Both the position numbers and the translations under genes were made by a program. A DNA stretch of 64,000 nt, taken from NCBI GenBank assembly GCA_916613615.1, contig OU744721.1, positions 84,263,060-84,327,059 of the forward strand. Direction: 5' to 3'. Of this stretch, positions 21,309-35,348 are shown in pieces. Numbering within the stretch: position 1 is the first letter of the stretch; each line of letters begins with the position of its first letter. The notes under the pieces were generated by a model, which made no database searches, was not told where the DNA came from, and saw nothing but the letters and a program-made list of their open reading frames with translations. The stretch is from Steromphala cineraria (Eukaryota > Mollusca > Gastropoda > Trochida > Trochidae).

Positions 21309-22555
21309 GGTATTGATAGTAGAAGCGATTCAGAAGATCTGATGCCAAATCCATCAGGCCACGGCCATTTTATACACTTGCCATGACACGCCCTCTGTTG
21401 ATGCGTGTCAAAACCTTCTCAAATGTACAGTTGCACTGATTGGCCTGCAATCCAACGCTAGGTCCTGCCACTGGATATGTCAATTACAAGGCAATCAACA
21501 TTCACTTAACTGTGTACACATGGATGACAAATATCAACCTTGCTAGCAAGCATACCTTTTCCGATTTTTGTTGATTATTCTTTTTAATTCACTGACGGAA
21601 AACTTTGCGTACTTTGAGTTAGAATGTCTGAACTTATGATAGTTACAGTAGATTGTACAAACAAACTACTCAGAGATAATCTTGGCCAAATTTGAAAATG
21701 CACATGTCAGATATCTCTTGAGTTGTACTGATTGAGTCAGACAATGTTTGTTTAACTGTCATTGTTTAACTAGAAAAAATACAGTAATAGTTTTTCTCAG
21801 TGTCTGGAGAAGAAATTATTGAGTTATTAGATTTTTGTCATGGCTATGTGGTTGACTTTGAATTACAAATGGGTGTAACTGTATGAATTATATTTTGTGT
21901 TGAATTTTCATTAGCATTCAAATATTTCTGTCGAGGTCTATTTCATTGACACTAAACAATGAATGTCTGAAGCCTTCTGTTTAAATACAAAGAGGGAAAA
22001 CAGAGAAATCACAGGAATTTCAAGTCTCCAGAAATGAAGACTTGTCTTCCGCGTTGTGTATTTAACAATTATTAGCCTTATCACAAAGAAATCTTCACAC
22101 AATAGCAGTGATCTGAGAAGCCAGCGCTTGGAAATGCTGTATGGGCCGAACATAACATTTTCAAATGCTGATTTTTGTTAAAGCAATTGTTGCTTCCAAG
22201 ATACTTTTTATTATGTTTAAAAAATTGAACTGAGTTAGTATGAAGATTTTGTTCAGATCATGCTAAATTTTGTATGTTAAGTGTAGTGTGATTTTTTGGT
22301 TTAAGTAATTTTTGGAAAGATGTGTGACAAGTTAAAATCAAGACATTTGATGAATGTATTTCAAAGGGCTTATGGGCAATTACCTTTATTTTGGGGGAGG
22401 GGTGGAAGTTGGTGTGCCTTTTGCAGGTGCGAGTTTTAGTGATGTAGTGGCATTGATTCAAGTCATCTTTTGTGATATTTGTAAGCTCTGAGAAGAGCTG
22501 TTTAGTGTTGAAAACACTAGTTTGGAAGAACTGCATGTTGCATGTTCTTGAGTAT

Positions 22556-22867
22556 CTAGTATTCCATCTCTTCACTGTCATACTCCTCAGAGTCCGACTG
22601 GCTGTTGACAGACACATAGTATCTTAGTTCGGCAATCTTCTCAGCCTTTCCACAAGCATACTCGTAGTATGCATTGCGGACACCTTCAACTGTTGCCATT
22701 CTAAGTCGTAGGTTGTATCTGAATGAACGGTGGTTTTCTTGGCGAGCTTTGTCATAACGTTTCTGAAGACCTTCCAAGCGGTCGTTGAGGAGGACGACCT
22801 GTTCACATGCCTTCTTGAAGCGAGTCTCGGTCTCGTAGAGTTGAGCGTACAGGTGAAACTTCTCCAT
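22556..22867 (-). CDS. Array gene copy 9
   Basis: Consensus protein. Hairpin at 22484-22499, TATA at 22927-22933. A G-to-T change at about 22625 puts a stop in the overlapping 182-codon frame while leaving this protein unchanged, which favours the 103-aa frame as the real one. Confidence 0.8.
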   Translation of the reverse strand: MEKFHLYAQLYETETRFKKACEQVVLLNDRLEGLQKRYDKARQENHRSFRYNLRLRMATVEGVRNAYYEYACGKAEKIAELRYYVSVNSQSDSEEYDSEEMEY

Positions 22868-24146
22868 GGTATTGATAGTAGAAGCGATTCAGAAGATCTG
22901 ATGCCAAATCCATCAGGCCACGGCCATTTTATACACTTGCCATGACACGCCCTCTGTTGATGCGTGTCAAAACCTTCTCAAATGTGCAGTTGCACTGATT
23001 GGCCTGGAATCCAACGCTAGGTCCTGCCACTGGATATGTCAATTACAAGGCAATCAACATTCACTTAACTGTGTACACATGGATGACAAATATCAACCTT
23101 GCTAGCAAGCATACCTTTTCCCATTTTTGTTGATTATTCTTTTTAATTCACTGACGGATAACTTTGCGTTCTTTGAGTTAGAATGTCTGAACTTATGATA
23201 GTTACAGTAGATTGTACAAACAAACTACTCAGAGATAATCTTGGCCAAATTTGAAAATGCACATGTCAGATATCTCTTGAGTTGTACTGATTGAGTCAGA
23301 CAATGTTTGTTTAACTGTCATTGTTTAACTAGAAAAAAATACAGTAATAGTTTTTCTCAGTGTCTGGAGAAGAAATTATTGAGTTATTAGATTTTTGTCA
23401 TGGCTATGTGGTTGACTTTGTATTACAAATGGGTGTAACTGTATGAATTATATTTTGTGTTGAATTTTCATTAGCATTCAAATATTTCTGTCGAGGACTA
23501 TTTCATTGACACTAAAAAATGAATGTCTGAAGCCTTCTGTTTAAATACAAAAGAGGGAAAACAGAGAAATCACAGGAATTTCAAGTCTCCAGAAATGAAG
23601 ACTTGTCTTCCGCGTTGTGTATTTAACAATTATTAGCCTTATCACAAAGAAATCTTCACACAATAGCAGTGATCTGAGAAGCCAGCGCTTGGAAATGCTG
23701 TATGGGCCGAACATAACATTTTCAAATGCTGATTTTTGTTAAAGCAATTGTTGCTTCCAAGATACTTTTTATTATGTTTAAAAAATTGAACTGAGTTATT
23801 ATGAAGATTTTGTTCAGATCATGCTAAATTTTGTATGTCAAGTGTAGTGTGATTTTTTGGTTTAAGTAATTTTTGGAAAGATGTGTGACAAGTTAAAATC
23901 AAGACATTTGATGAATGTATTTCAAAGGGCTTATGGGCAATTACCTTTATTTTGGGGGAGGGGTGGAAGTTGGTGTGCCTTTTGCAGGTGCGAGTTTTAG
24001 TGATGTAGTGGCATTGATTCAAGTCATCTTTTGTGATATTTGTAAGCTCTGAGAAGAGCTGTTTAGTGTTGAAAACACTAGTTTGGAAGAACTGCATGTT
24101 GCATGTTCTTGAGTATCTAGTATTCCATCTCTTCACTGTCATACTC

Positions 24147-24428
24147 CTAAGAGTCCGACTGGCTGTTGACAGACACATAGTATCTGAGTTCGGCAATCTT
24201 CTCAGCCTTTCCACAAGCATACTCGTAGTATGCATTGCGGACACCTTCAACTGTTGCCATTCTAAGTCGTAGGTTGTATCTGAATGAACGGTGGTTTTCT
24301 TGGCGAGCTTTGTCATAACGTTTCTGAAGACCTTCCAAGCGGTCGTTGAGGAGGACGACCTGTTCACATGCCTTCTTGAAGCGAGTCTCGGTCTCGTAGA
24401 GTTGAGCGTACAGGTGAAACTTCTCCAT
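24147..24428 (-). CDS. Array gene copy 10, tail-less (E94stop)
   Basis: GAG to TAG at codon 94 ends the protein at 93 residues and removes the last ten (EEYDSEEMEY), with six of the seven tail acids. The former stop is at 24117. Hairpin at 24045-24060, TATA at 24488-24494. It stands alone, eight units from the block of five copies with the same change. Confidence 0.75.
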   Translation of the reverse strand: MEKFHLYAQLYETETRFKKACEQVVLLNDRLEGLQKRYDKARQENHRSFRYNLRLRMATVEGVRNAYYEYACGKAEKIAELRYYVSVNSQSDS

Positions 24429-25676
24429 GGTATTGATAGTAGAAGCGATTCAGAAGATCTGATGCCAAATCCATCAGGCCACGGCCATTTTATACACTGG
24501 GCATGACACGCCCTCTGTTGATGCGTGTCAAAACCTTCTCAAATGTGCAGTTGCACTGATTGGCCTGGAATCCAACGCTAGGTCCTGCCACTGGATATGT
24601 CAATTACAAGGCAATCAACATTCACTTAACTGTGTACACATGGATGACAAATATCAACCTTGCTAGCAAGCATACCTTTTCCCATTTTTGTTGATTATTC
24701 TTTTTAATTCACTGACGGATAACTTTGCGTACTTTGAGTTAGAATGTCTGAACTTATGATAGTTACAGTAGATTGTACAAACAAACTACTCAGAGATAAT
24801 CTTGGCCAAATTTTGAAAATGCACATGTCAGATATCTCTTGAGTTGTACTGATTGAGTCAGACAATGTTTGTTTAACTGTCATTGTTTAACTAGAAAAAA
24901 TACAGTAATAGTTTTTCTCAGTGTCTGGAGAAGAAATTATTGAGTTATTAGATTTTTGTCATGGCTATGTGGTTGACTTTGAATTACAAATGGGTGTAAC
25001 TGTATGAATTATATTTTGTGTTGAATTTTCATTAGTATTCAAATATTTCTGTCGAGGTCTATTTCATTGACACTAAACAATGAATGTCTGAAGCCTTCTG
25101 TTTAAATACAAAGAGGGAAAACAGAGAAATCACAGGAATTTCAAGTCTCCAGAAATGAAGACTTGTCTTCCGCGTTGAGTATTTAACAATTATTAGCCTT
25201 ATCACAAAGAAATCTTCACACAATAGCAGTGATCTGAGAAGCCAGCGCTTGGAAATGCTGTATGGGCCGAACATAAAATTTTCAAATGCTGATTTTTGTT
25301 AAAGCGATTGTTGCTTCCAAGATACTTTTTATTATGTTTAAAAAATTGAACTGAGTTATTATGAAGATTTTGTTCAGATCATGCTAAATTTTGTATGTTA
25401 AGTGTAGTGTGATTTTTTGGTTTAAGAAATTTTTGGAAAGATGTGTGACAAGTTAAAATCTAGACATTTGATGAATGTATTTCAAAGGGCTTATGGGCAA
25501 TTACCTTTATTTTGGGGGAGGGGTGGAAGTTGGTGTGCCTTTTGCAGGTGCGAGTTTTAGTGATGTAGTGGCATTGATTCAAGTCATCTTTTGTGATATT
25601 TGTAAGCTCTGAGAAGAGCTGTTTAGTGTTGAAAACACTAGTTTGGAAGAACTGCATGTTGCATGTTCTTGAGTAT

Positions 25677-25988
25677 CTAGTATTCCATCTCTTCACTGTC
25701 ATACTCCTCAGAGTCCGACTGGCTGTTGACAGACACATAGTATCTGAGTTCGGCAATCTTCTCAGCCTTTCCACAAGCATACTCGTAGTATGCATTTCGG
25801 ACACCTTCAACTGTTGCAATTCTAAGTCGTAGGTTGTATCTGAATGAACGGTGGTTTTCTTGGCGAGCTTTGTCATAACGTTTCTGAAGACCTTCCAAGC
25901 GGTCGTTGAGGAGGACGACCTGTTCACATGCCTTCTTGAAGCGAGTCTCGGTCTCGTAGAGTTGAGCGTACAGGTGAAACTTCTCCAT
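25677..25988 (-). CDS. Array gene copy 11
   Basis: 103 aa with M57I. Hairpin at 25605-25620, TATA at 26048-26054. Confidence 0.8.
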   Translation of the reverse strand: MEKFHLYAQLYETETRFKKACEQVVLLNDRLEGLQKRYDKARQENHRSFRYNLRLRIATVEGVRNAYYEYACGKAEKIAELRYYVSVNSQSDSEEYDSEEMEY

Positions 25989-27236
25989 GGTATTGATAGT
26001 AGAAGCGATTCAGAAGATCTGATGCCAAATCCATCAGGCCACGGCCATTTTATACACTGGCCATGACACGCCCTCTGTTGATGCGTGTCAAAACCTTCTC
26101 AAATGTGCAGTTGCACTGATTGGCCTGCAATCCAACGCTAGGTCCTGCCACTGGATATGTCAATTACAAGGCAATCAACATTCACTTAACTGTGTACACA
26201 TGGATGACAAATATCAACCTTGCTAGCAAGTATACCTTTTCCCATTTTTGTTGATTATTCTTTTTAATTCACTGACGGATAACTTTGCGTACTTTGAGTT
26301 AGAATGTCTGAACTTATGATAGTTACAGTAGATTGTACAAACAAACTACTCAGAGATAATCTTGGCCAAATTTGAAAATGCACATGTCAGATATCTCTTG
26401 AGTTGTACTGATTGAGTCAGACAATGTTTGTTTAACTGTCATTGTTTAACTAGAAAAAAATACAGTAATAGTTTTTCTCAGTGTCTGGAGAAGAAATTAT
26501 TGAGTTATTAGATTTTTGTCATGGCTATGTGGTTGACTTTGAATTACAAATGGGTGTAACTGTATGAATTATATTCTGTGTTGAATTTTCATTAGCATTC
26601 AAATATTTCTGTCGAGGACTATTTCATTGACACTAAAAAATGAATGTCTGAAGCCTTCTGTTTAAATACAAAGAGGGAAAACAGAGAAATCACAGGAATT
26701 TCAAGTCTCCAGAAATGAAGACTTGTCTTCCGCGTTGTGTATTTAACAATTATTAGCCTTATCACAAAGAAATCTTCACACAATAGCAGTGATCTGAGAA
26801 GCCAGCGCTTGGAAATGCTGTATGGGCCGAACATAACATTTTCAAATGCTGATTTTTGTTAAAGCAATTGTTGCTTCCAAGATACTTTTTATTATGTTTA
26901 AAAAATTGAACTGAGTTATTATGAAGATTTTGTTCAGATCATGCTAAATTTTGTATGTTAAGTGTAGTGTGATTTTTTGGTTTAAGTAATTTTTGGAAAG
27001 ATGTGTGACAAGTTAAAATCAAGACATTTGATGAATGTATTTCAAAGGGCTTATGGGCAATTACCTTTATTTTGGGGGAGGGGTGGAAGTTGGTGTGCCT
27101 TTTGCAGGTGCGAGTTTTAGTGATGTAGTGGCATTGATTCAAGTCATCTTTTGTGATATTTGTAAGCTCTGAGAAGAGCTGTTTAGTGTTGAAAACACTA
27201 GTTTGGAAGAACTGCATGTTGCATGTTCTTGAGTAT

Positions 27237-27548
27237 CTAGTATTCCATCTCTTCACTGTCATACTCCTCAGAGTCCGACTGGCTGTTGACAGAAACATAG
27301 TATCTGAGTTCGGCAATCTTCTCAGCCTTTCCACAAGCATACTCGTAGTATGCATTTCGGACACCTTCAACTGTTGCAATTCTAAGTCGTAGGTTGTATC
27401 TGAATGAACGGTGGTTTTCTTGGCGAGCTTTGTCATAACGTTTCTGAAGACCTTCCAAGCGGTCGTTGAGGAGGACGATCTGTTCACATGCTTTCTTGAA
27501 GCGAGTCTCGGTCTCGTAGAGTTGAGCGTACAGGTGAAACTTCTCCAT
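27237..27548 (-). CDS. Array gene copy 12
   Basis: 103 aa with V24I and M57I. Hairpin at 27165-27180, TATA at 27608-27614. V24I is shared with copies 13 and 15, marking a local subfamily. Confidence 0.8.
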   Translation of the reverse strand: MEKFHLYAQLYETETRFKKACEQIVLLNDRLEGLQKRYDKARQENHRSFRYNLRLRIATVEGVRNAYYEYACGKAEKIAELRYYVSVNSQSDSEEYDSEEMEY

Positions 27549-28796
27549 GGTATTGATAGTAGAAGCGATTCAGAAGATCTGATGCCAAATCCATCAGGCC
27601 ACGGCCATTTTATACACTGGCCATGACACGCCCTCTGTTGATGCGTGTCAAAACCTTCTCAAATGTGCAGTTGCACTGATTGGCCTGCAATCCAACGCTA
27701 GGTCCTGCCACTGGATATGTCAATTACAAGGCAATCAACATTCACTTAACTGTGTACACATGGATGACAAATATCAACCTTGCTAGCAAGTATACCTTTT
27801 CCCATTTTTGTTGATTATTCTTTTTAATTCACTGACGGATAACTTTGCGTACTTTGAGTTAGAATGTCTGAACTAATGATAGTTACAGTAGATTGTACAA
27901 ACAAACTACTCAGAGATAATCTTGGCCAAATTTGAAAATGCACATGTCAGATATCTCTTGAGTTGTACTGATTGAGTCAGACAATGTTTGTTTAACTGTC
28001 ATTGTTTAACTAGAAAAAATACAGTAATAGTTTTTCTCAGTGTCTGGAGAAGAAATTATTGAGTTATTAGATTTTTGTCATGGCTATGTGGTTGACTTTG
28101 AATTACAAATGGGTGTAACTGTATGAATTATATTTTGTGTTGAATTTTCATTAGCATTCAAATATTTCTGTCGAGGACTATTTCATTGACACTAAAAAAT
28201 GAATGTCTGAAGCCTTCTGTTTAAATACAAAGAGGGAAAACAGAGAAATCACAGGAATTTCAAGTCTCCAGAAATGAAGACTTGTCTTCCGCGTTGTGTA
28301 TTTAACAATTATTAGCCTTATCACAAAGAAATCTTCACACAATAGCAGTGATCTGAGAAGCCAGCGCTTGGAAATGCTGTATTGGCCGAACATAAAATTT
28401 TCAAATGCTGATTTTTGTTAAAGCGATTGTTGCTTCCAAGATACTTTTTATTATGTTTAAAAAATTGAACTGAGTTATTATGAAGATTTTGTTCAGATCA
28501 TGCTAAATTTTGTATGTTAAGTGTAGTGTGATTTTTTTGGTTTAAGTAATTTTTGGAAAGATGTGTGACAAGTTAAAATCAAGACATTTGATGAATGTAT
28601 TTCAAAGGGCTTATGGGCAATTACCTTTATTTTGGGGGAGGGGTGGAAGTTGGTGTGCCTTTTGCAGGTGCGAGTTTTAGTGATGTAGTGGCATTGATTC
28701 AAGTCATCTTTTGTGATATTTGTAAGCTCTGAGAAGAGCTGTTTAGTGTTGAAAACACTAGTTTGGAAGAACTGCATGTTGCATGTTCTTGAGTAT

Positions 28797-29108
28797 CTAG
28801 TATTCCATCTCTTCACTGTCATACTCCTCAGAGTCCGACTGGCTGTTGACAGAAACATAGTATCTGAGTTCGGCAATCTTCTCAGCCTTTCCACAAGCAT
28901 ACTCGTAGTATGCATTTCGGACACCTTCAACTGTTGCAATTCTAAGTCGTAGGTTGTATCTGAATGAACGGTGGTTTTCTTGGCGAGCTTTGTCATAACG
29001 TTTCTGAAGACCTTCCAAGCGGTCGTTGAGGAGGACGATCTGTTCACATGCCTTCTTGAAGCGAGTCTCGGTCTCGTAGAGTTGAGCGTACAGGTGAAAC
29101 TTCTCCAT
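28797..29108 (-). CDS. Array gene copy 13
   Basis: 103 aa with V24I and M57I. Hairpin at 28725-28740, TATA at 29168-29174. Confidence 0.8.
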   Translation of the reverse strand: MEKFHLYAQLYETETRFKKACEQIVLLNDRLEGLQKRYDKARQENHRSFRYNLRLRIATVEGVRNAYYEYACGKAEKIAELRYYVSVNSQSDSEEYDSEEMEY

Positions 29109-30356
29109 GGTATTGATAGTAGAAGCGATTCAGAAGATCTGATGCCAAATCCATCAGGCCACGGCCATTTTATACACTGGCCATGACACGCCCTCTGTTG
29201 ATGCGTGTCAAAACCTTCTCAAATGTGCAGTTGCACTGATTGGCCTGCAATCCAACGCTAGGTCCTGCCACTGGATATGTCAATTACAAGGCAATCAACA
29301 TTCACTTAACTGTGTACACATGGATGACAAATATCAACCTTGCTAGCAAGTATACCTTTTCCCATTTTTGTTGATTATTCTTTTTAATTCACTGACGGAT
29401 AACTTTGCGTACTTTGAGTTAGAATGTCTGAACTTATGATAGTTACAGTAGATTGTACAAACAAACTACTCAGAGATAATCTTGGCCAAATTTGAAAATG
29501 CACATGTCAGATATCTCTTGAGTTGTACTGATTGAGTCAGACAATGTTTGTTTTACTGTCATTGTTTAACTAGAAAAAAATACAGTAATAGTTTTTCTCA
29601 GTGTCTGGAGAAGAAATTATTGAGTTATTAGATTTTTGTCATGGCTATGTGGTTGACTTTGAATTACAAATGGGTGTAACTGTATGAATTATATTTTGTG
29701 TTGAATTTTCATTAGCATTCAAATATTTCTGTCGAGGACTATTTCATTGACACTAAAAAATGAATGTCTGAAGCCTTCTGTTTAAATACAAAGAGGGAAA
29801 ACAGAGAAATCACAGGAATTTCAAGTCTCCAGAAATGAAGACTTGTCTTCCGCGTTGTGTATTTAACAATTATTAGCCTTATCACAAAGAAATCTTCACA
29901 CAATAGCAGTGATCTGAGAAGCCAGCGCTTGGAAATGCTGTATGGGCCGAACATAAAATTTTCAAATGCTGATTTTTGTTAAAGCGATTGTTGCTTCCAA
30001 GATACTTTTTATTATGTTTAAAAAATTGAACTGAGTTATTATGAAGATTTTGTTCAGATCATGCTAAATTTTGTATGTTAAGTGTAGAGTGTTTTTTTGG
30101 TTTAAGTAATTTTTGGAAAGATGTGTGACAAGTTAAAATCAAGACATTTGATGAATGTATTTCAAAGGGCTTATGGGCAATTACCTTTATTTTGGGGGAG
30201 GGGTGGAAGTTGGTGTGCCTTTTGCAGGTGCGAGTTTTAGTGATGTAGTGGCATTGATTCAAGTCATCTTTTGTGATATTTGTAAGCTCTGAGAAGAGCT
30301 GTTTAGTGTTGAAAACACTAGTTTGGAAGAACTGCATGTTGCATGTTCTTGAGTAT

Positions 30357-30668
30357 CTAGTATTCCATCTCTTCACTGTCATACTCCTCAGAGTCCGACT
30401 GGCTGTTGACAGACACATAGTATCTGAGTTCGGCAATCTTCTCAGCCTTTCCACAAGCATACTCGTAGTATGCATTGCGGACACCTTCAACTGTTGCCAT
30501 TCTAAGTCGTAGGTTGTATCTGAATGAACGGTGGTTTTCTTGGCGAGCTTTGTCATAACGTTTCTGAAGACCTTCCAAGCGGTCGTTGAGGAGGACGACC
30601 TGTTCACATGCCTTCTTGAAGCGAGTCTCGGTCTCGTAGAGTTGAGCGTACAGGTGAAACTTCTCCAT
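30357..30668 (-). CDS. Array gene copy 14
   Basis: Consensus protein lying between two V24I copies. Hairpin at 30285-30300, TATA at 30728-30734. Confidence 0.8.
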   Translation of the reverse strand: MEKFHLYAQLYETETRFKKACEQVVLLNDRLEGLQKRYDKARQENHRSFRYNLRLRMATVEGVRNAYYEYACGKAEKIAELRYYVSVNSQSDSEEYDSEEMEY

Positions 30669-31916
30669 GGTATTGATAGTAGAAGCGATTCAGAAGATCT
30701 GATGCCAAATCCATCAGGCCACGGCCATTTTATACACTGGCCATGACACGCCCTCTGTTGATGCGTGTCAAAACCTTCTCAAATGTGCAGTTGCACTGAT
30801 TGGCCTGGAATCCAACGCTAGGTCCTGCCACTGGATATGTCAATTACAAGGCAATCAACATTCACTTAACTGTGTACACATGGATGACAAATATCAACCT
30901 TGCTAGCAAGCATACCTTTTCCCATTTTTGTTGATTATTCTTTTTAATTCACTGACGGATAACACTGCGTACTTTGAGTTAGAATGTCTGAACTTATGAT
31001 AGTTACAGTAGATTGTACAAACAAACTACTCAGAGATAATCTTGGCCAAATTTGAAAATGCACATGTCAGATATCTCTTGAGTTGTACTGATTGAGTCAG
31101 ACAATGTTTGTTTTACTGTCATTGTTTAACTAGAAAAAAATACAGTAATAGTTTTTCTCAGTGTCTGGAGAAGAAATTATTGAGTTATTAGATTTTTGTC
31201 ATGGCTATGTGGTTGACTTTGAATTACAAATGGGTGTAACTGTATGAATTATATTTTGTGTTGAATTTTCATTAGCATTCAAATATTTCTGTCGAGGACT
31301 ATTTCATTGACACTAAAAAATGAATGTCTGAAGCCTTCTGTTTAAATACAAAGAGGGAAAACAGAGAAATCACAGGAATTTCAAGTCTCCAGAAATGAAG
31401 ACTTGTCTTCCGCGTTGTGTATTTAACAATTATTAGCCTTATCACAAAGAAATCTTCACACAATAGCAGTGATCTGAGAAGCCAGCGCTTGGAAATGCTG
31501 TATTGGCCGAACATAAAATTTTCAAATGCTGATTTTTGTTAAAGCGATTGTTGCTTCCAAGATACTTTTTATTATGTTTAAAAAATTGAACTGAGTTATT
31601 ATGAAGATTTTGTTCAGATCATGCTAAATTTTGTATGTTAAGTGTAGTGTGATTTTTTGGTTTAAGTAATTTTTGGAAAGATGTGTGACAAGTTAAAATC
31701 AAGACATTTGATGAATGTATTTCAAAGGGCTTATGGGCAATTACCTTTATTTTGGGGGAGGGGTGGAAGTTGGTGTGCCTTTTGCAGGTGCGAGTTTTAG
31801 TGATGTAGTGGCTTTGATTCAAGTCATCTTTTGTGATATTTGTAAGCTCTGAGAAGAGCTGTTTAGTGTTGAAAACACTAGTTTGGAAGAACTGCATGTT
31901 GCATGTTCTTGAGTAT

Positions 31917-32228
31917 CTAGTATTCCATCTCTTCACTGTCATACTCCTCAGAGTCCGACTGGCTGTTGACAGAAACATAGTATCTGAGTTCGGCAATCTT
32001 CTCAGCCTTTCCACAAGCATACTCGTAGTATGCATTTCGGACACCTTCAACTGTTGCAATTCTAAGTCGTAGGTTGTATCTGAATGAACGGTGGTTTTCT
32101 TGGCGAGCTTTGTCATAACGTTTCTGAAGACCTTCCAAGCGGTCGTTGAGGAGGACGATCTGTTCACATGCCTTCTTGAAGCGAGTCTTGGTCTCGTAGA
32201 GTTGAGCGTACAGGTGAAACTTCTCCAT
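31917..32228 (-). CDS. Array gene copy 15
   Basis: 103 aa with E14K, V24I and M57I. Hairpin at 31845-31860, TATA at 32288-32294. Confidence 0.8.
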   Translation of the reverse strand: MEKFHLYAQLYETKTRFKKACEQIVLLNDRLEGLQKRYDKARQENHRSFRYNLRLRIATVEGVRNAYYEYACGKAEKIAELRYYVSVNSQSDSEEYDSEEMEY

Positions 32229-33476
32229 GGTATTGATAGTAGAAGCGATTCAGAAGATCTGATGCCAAATCCATCAGGCCACGGCCATTTTATACACTGG
32301 CCATGACACGCCCTCTGTTGATGCGTGTCAAAACCTTCTCAAATGTGCAGTTGCACTGATTGGCCTGCAATCCAACGCTAGGTCCTGCCACTGGATATGT
32401 CAATTACAAGGCAATCAACATTCACTTAACTGTGTACACATGGATGACAAATATCAACCTTGCTAGCAAGTATACCTTTTCCCATTTTTGTTGATTATTC
32501 TTTTTAATTCACTGACGGATAACTTTGCGTACTTTGAGTTAGAATGTCTGAACTTATGATAGTTACAGTAGATTGTACAAACAAACTACTCAGAGATAAT
32601 CTTGGCCAAATTTGAAAATGCACATGTCAGATATCTCTTGAGTTGTACTGATTGAGTCAGACAATGTTTGTTTTACTGTCATTGTTTAACTAGAAAAAAA
32701 TACAGTAATAGTTTTTCTCAGTGTCTGGAGAAGAAATTATTGAGTTATTAGATTTTTGTCATGGCTATGTGGTTGACTTTGAATTACAAATGGGTGAAAC
32801 TGTATGAATTATATTTTGTGTTGAATTTTCATTAGCATTCAAATATTTCTGTCGAGGACTATTTCATTGACACTAAAAAATGAATGTCTGAAGCCTTCTG
32901 TTTAAATACAAAGAGGGAAAACAGAGAAATCACAGGAATTTCAAGTCTCCAGAAATGAAGACTTGTCTTCCGCGTTGTGTATTTAACAATTATTAGCCTT
33001 ATCACAAAGAAATCTTCACACAATAGCAGTGATCTGAGAAGCCAGCGCTTGGAAATGCTGTATGGGCCGAACATAAAATTTTCAAATGCTGATTTTTGTT
33101 AAAGCGATTGTTGCTTCCAAGATACTTTTTATTATGTTTAAAAAATTGAACTGAGTTATTATGAAGATTTTGTTCAGATCATGCTAAATTTTGTATGTTA
33201 AGTGTAGTGTGATTTTTTGGTTTAAGTAATTTTTGGAAAGATGTGTGACAAGTTAAAATCAAGACATTTGATGAATGTATTTCAAAGGGCTTATGGGCAA
33301 TTACCTTTATTTTGGGGGAGGGGTGGAAGTTGGTGTGCCTTTTGCAGGTGCGAGTTTTAGTGATGTAGTGGCATTGATTCAAGTCATCTTTTGTGATATT
33401 TGTAAGCTCTGAGAAGAGCTGTTTAGTGTTGAAAACACTAGTTTGGAAGAACTGCATGTTGCATGTTCTTGAGTAT

Positions 33477-33788
33477 CTAGTATTCCATCTCTTCACTGTC
33501 ATACTCCTCAGAGTCCGACTGGCTGTTGACAGACACATAGTATCTGAGTTCGGCAATCTTCTCAGCCTTTCCACAAGCATACTCGTAGTATGCATTGCGG
33601 ACACCTTCAACTGTTGCCATTCTAAGTCGTAGGTTGTATCTGAATGAACGGTGGTTTTCTTGGCGAGCTTTGTCATAACGTTTCTGAAGACCTTCCAAGC
33701 GGTCGTTGAGGAGGACGACCTGTTCACATGCCTTCTTGAAGCGAGTCTCGGTCTCGTAGAGTTGAGCGTACAGGTGAAACTTCTCCAT
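33477..33788 (-). CDS. Array gene copy 16
   Basis: Consensus protein. Hairpin at 33405-33420, TATA at 33848-33854. Its unit and the next look identical over long stretches. Confidence 0.8.
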   Translation of the reverse strand: MEKFHLYAQLYETETRFKKACEQVVLLNDRLEGLQKRYDKARQENHRSFRYNLRLRMATVEGVRNAYYEYACGKAEKIAELRYYVSVNSQSDSEEYDSEEMEY

Positions 33789-35036
33789 GGTATTGATAGT
33801 AGAAGCGATTCAGAAGATCTGATGCCAAATCCATCAGGCCACGGCCATTTTATACACTGGCCATGACACGCCCTCTGTTGATGCGTGTCAAAACCTTCTC
33901 AAATGTGCAGTTGCACTGATTGGCCTGCAATCCAACGCTAGGTCCTGCCACTGGATATGTCAATTACAAGGCAATCAACATTCACTTAACTGTGTACACA
34001 TGGATGACAAATATCAACCTTGCTAGCAAGCATACCTTTTCCCATTTTTGTTGATTATTCTTTTTAATTCACTGACGGATAACACTGCGTACTTTGAGTT
34101 AGAATGTCTGAACTTATGATAGTTACAGTAGATTGTACAAACAAACTACTCAGAGATAATCTTGGCCAAATTTGAAAATGCACATGTCAGATATCTCTTG
34201 AGTTGTACTGATTGAGTCAGACAATGTTTGTTTTACTGTCATTGTTTAACTAGAAAAAAATACAGTAATAGTTTTTCTCAGTGTCTGGAGAAGAAATTAT
34301 TGAGTTATTAGATTTTTGTCATGGCTATGTGGTTGACTTTGAATTACAAATGGGTGTAACTGTATGAATTATATTTTGTGTTGAATTTTCATTAGCATTC
34401 AAATATTTCTGTCGAGGACTATTTCATTGACACTAAAAAATGAATGTCTGAAGCCTTCTGTTTAAATACAAAGAGGGAAAACAGAGAAATCACAGGAATT
34501 TCAAGTCTCCAGAAATGAAGACTTGTCTTCCGCGTTGTGTATTTAACAATTATTAGCCTTATCACAAAGAAATCTTCACACAATAGCAGTGATCTGAGAA
34601 GCCAGCGCTTGGAAATGCTGTATGGGCCGAACATAAAATTTTCAAATGCTGATTTTTGTTAAAGCGATTGTTGCTTCCAAGATACTTTTTATTATGTTTA
34701 AAAAATTGAACTGAGTTATTATGAAGATTTTGTTCAGATCATGCTAAATTTTGTATGTTAAGTGTAGTGTGATTTTTTGGTTTAAGTAATTTTTGGAAAG
34801 ATGTGTGACAAGTTAAAATCAAGACATTTGATGAATGTATTTCAAAGGGCTTATGGGCAATTACCTTTATTTTGGGGGAGGGGTGGAAGTTGGTGTGCCT
34901 TTTGCAGGTGCGAGTTTTAGTGATGTAGTGGCATTGATTCAAGTCATCTTTTGTGATATTTGTAAGCTCTGAGAAGAGCTGTTTAGTGTTGAAAACACTA
35001 GTTTGGAAGAACTGCATGTTGCATGTTCTTGAGTAT

Positions 35037-35348
35037 CTAGTATTCCATCTCTTCACTGTCATACTCCTCAGAGTCCGACTGGCTGTTGACAGACACATAG
35101 TATCTGAGTTCGGCAATCTTCTCAGCCTTTCCACAAGCATACTCGTAGTATGCATTGCGGACACCTTCAACTGTTGCCATTCTAAGTCGTAGGTTGTATC
35201 TGAATGAACGGTGGTTTTCTTGGCGAGCTTTGTCATAACGTTTCTGAAGACCTTCCAAGCGGTCGTTGAGGAGGACGACCTGTTCACATGCCTTCTTGAA
35301 GCGAGTCTCGGTCTCGTAGAGTTGAGCGTACAGGTGAAACTTCTCCAT
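35037..35348 (-). CDS. Array gene copy 17
   Basis: Consensus protein. Hairpin at 34965-34980, TATA at 35408-35414. Confidence 0.8.
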   Translation of the reverse strand: MEKFHLYAQLYETETRFKKACEQVVLLNDRLEGLQKRYDKARQENHRSFRYNLRLRMATVEGVRNAYYEYACGKAEKIAELRYYVSVNSQSDSEEYDSEEMEY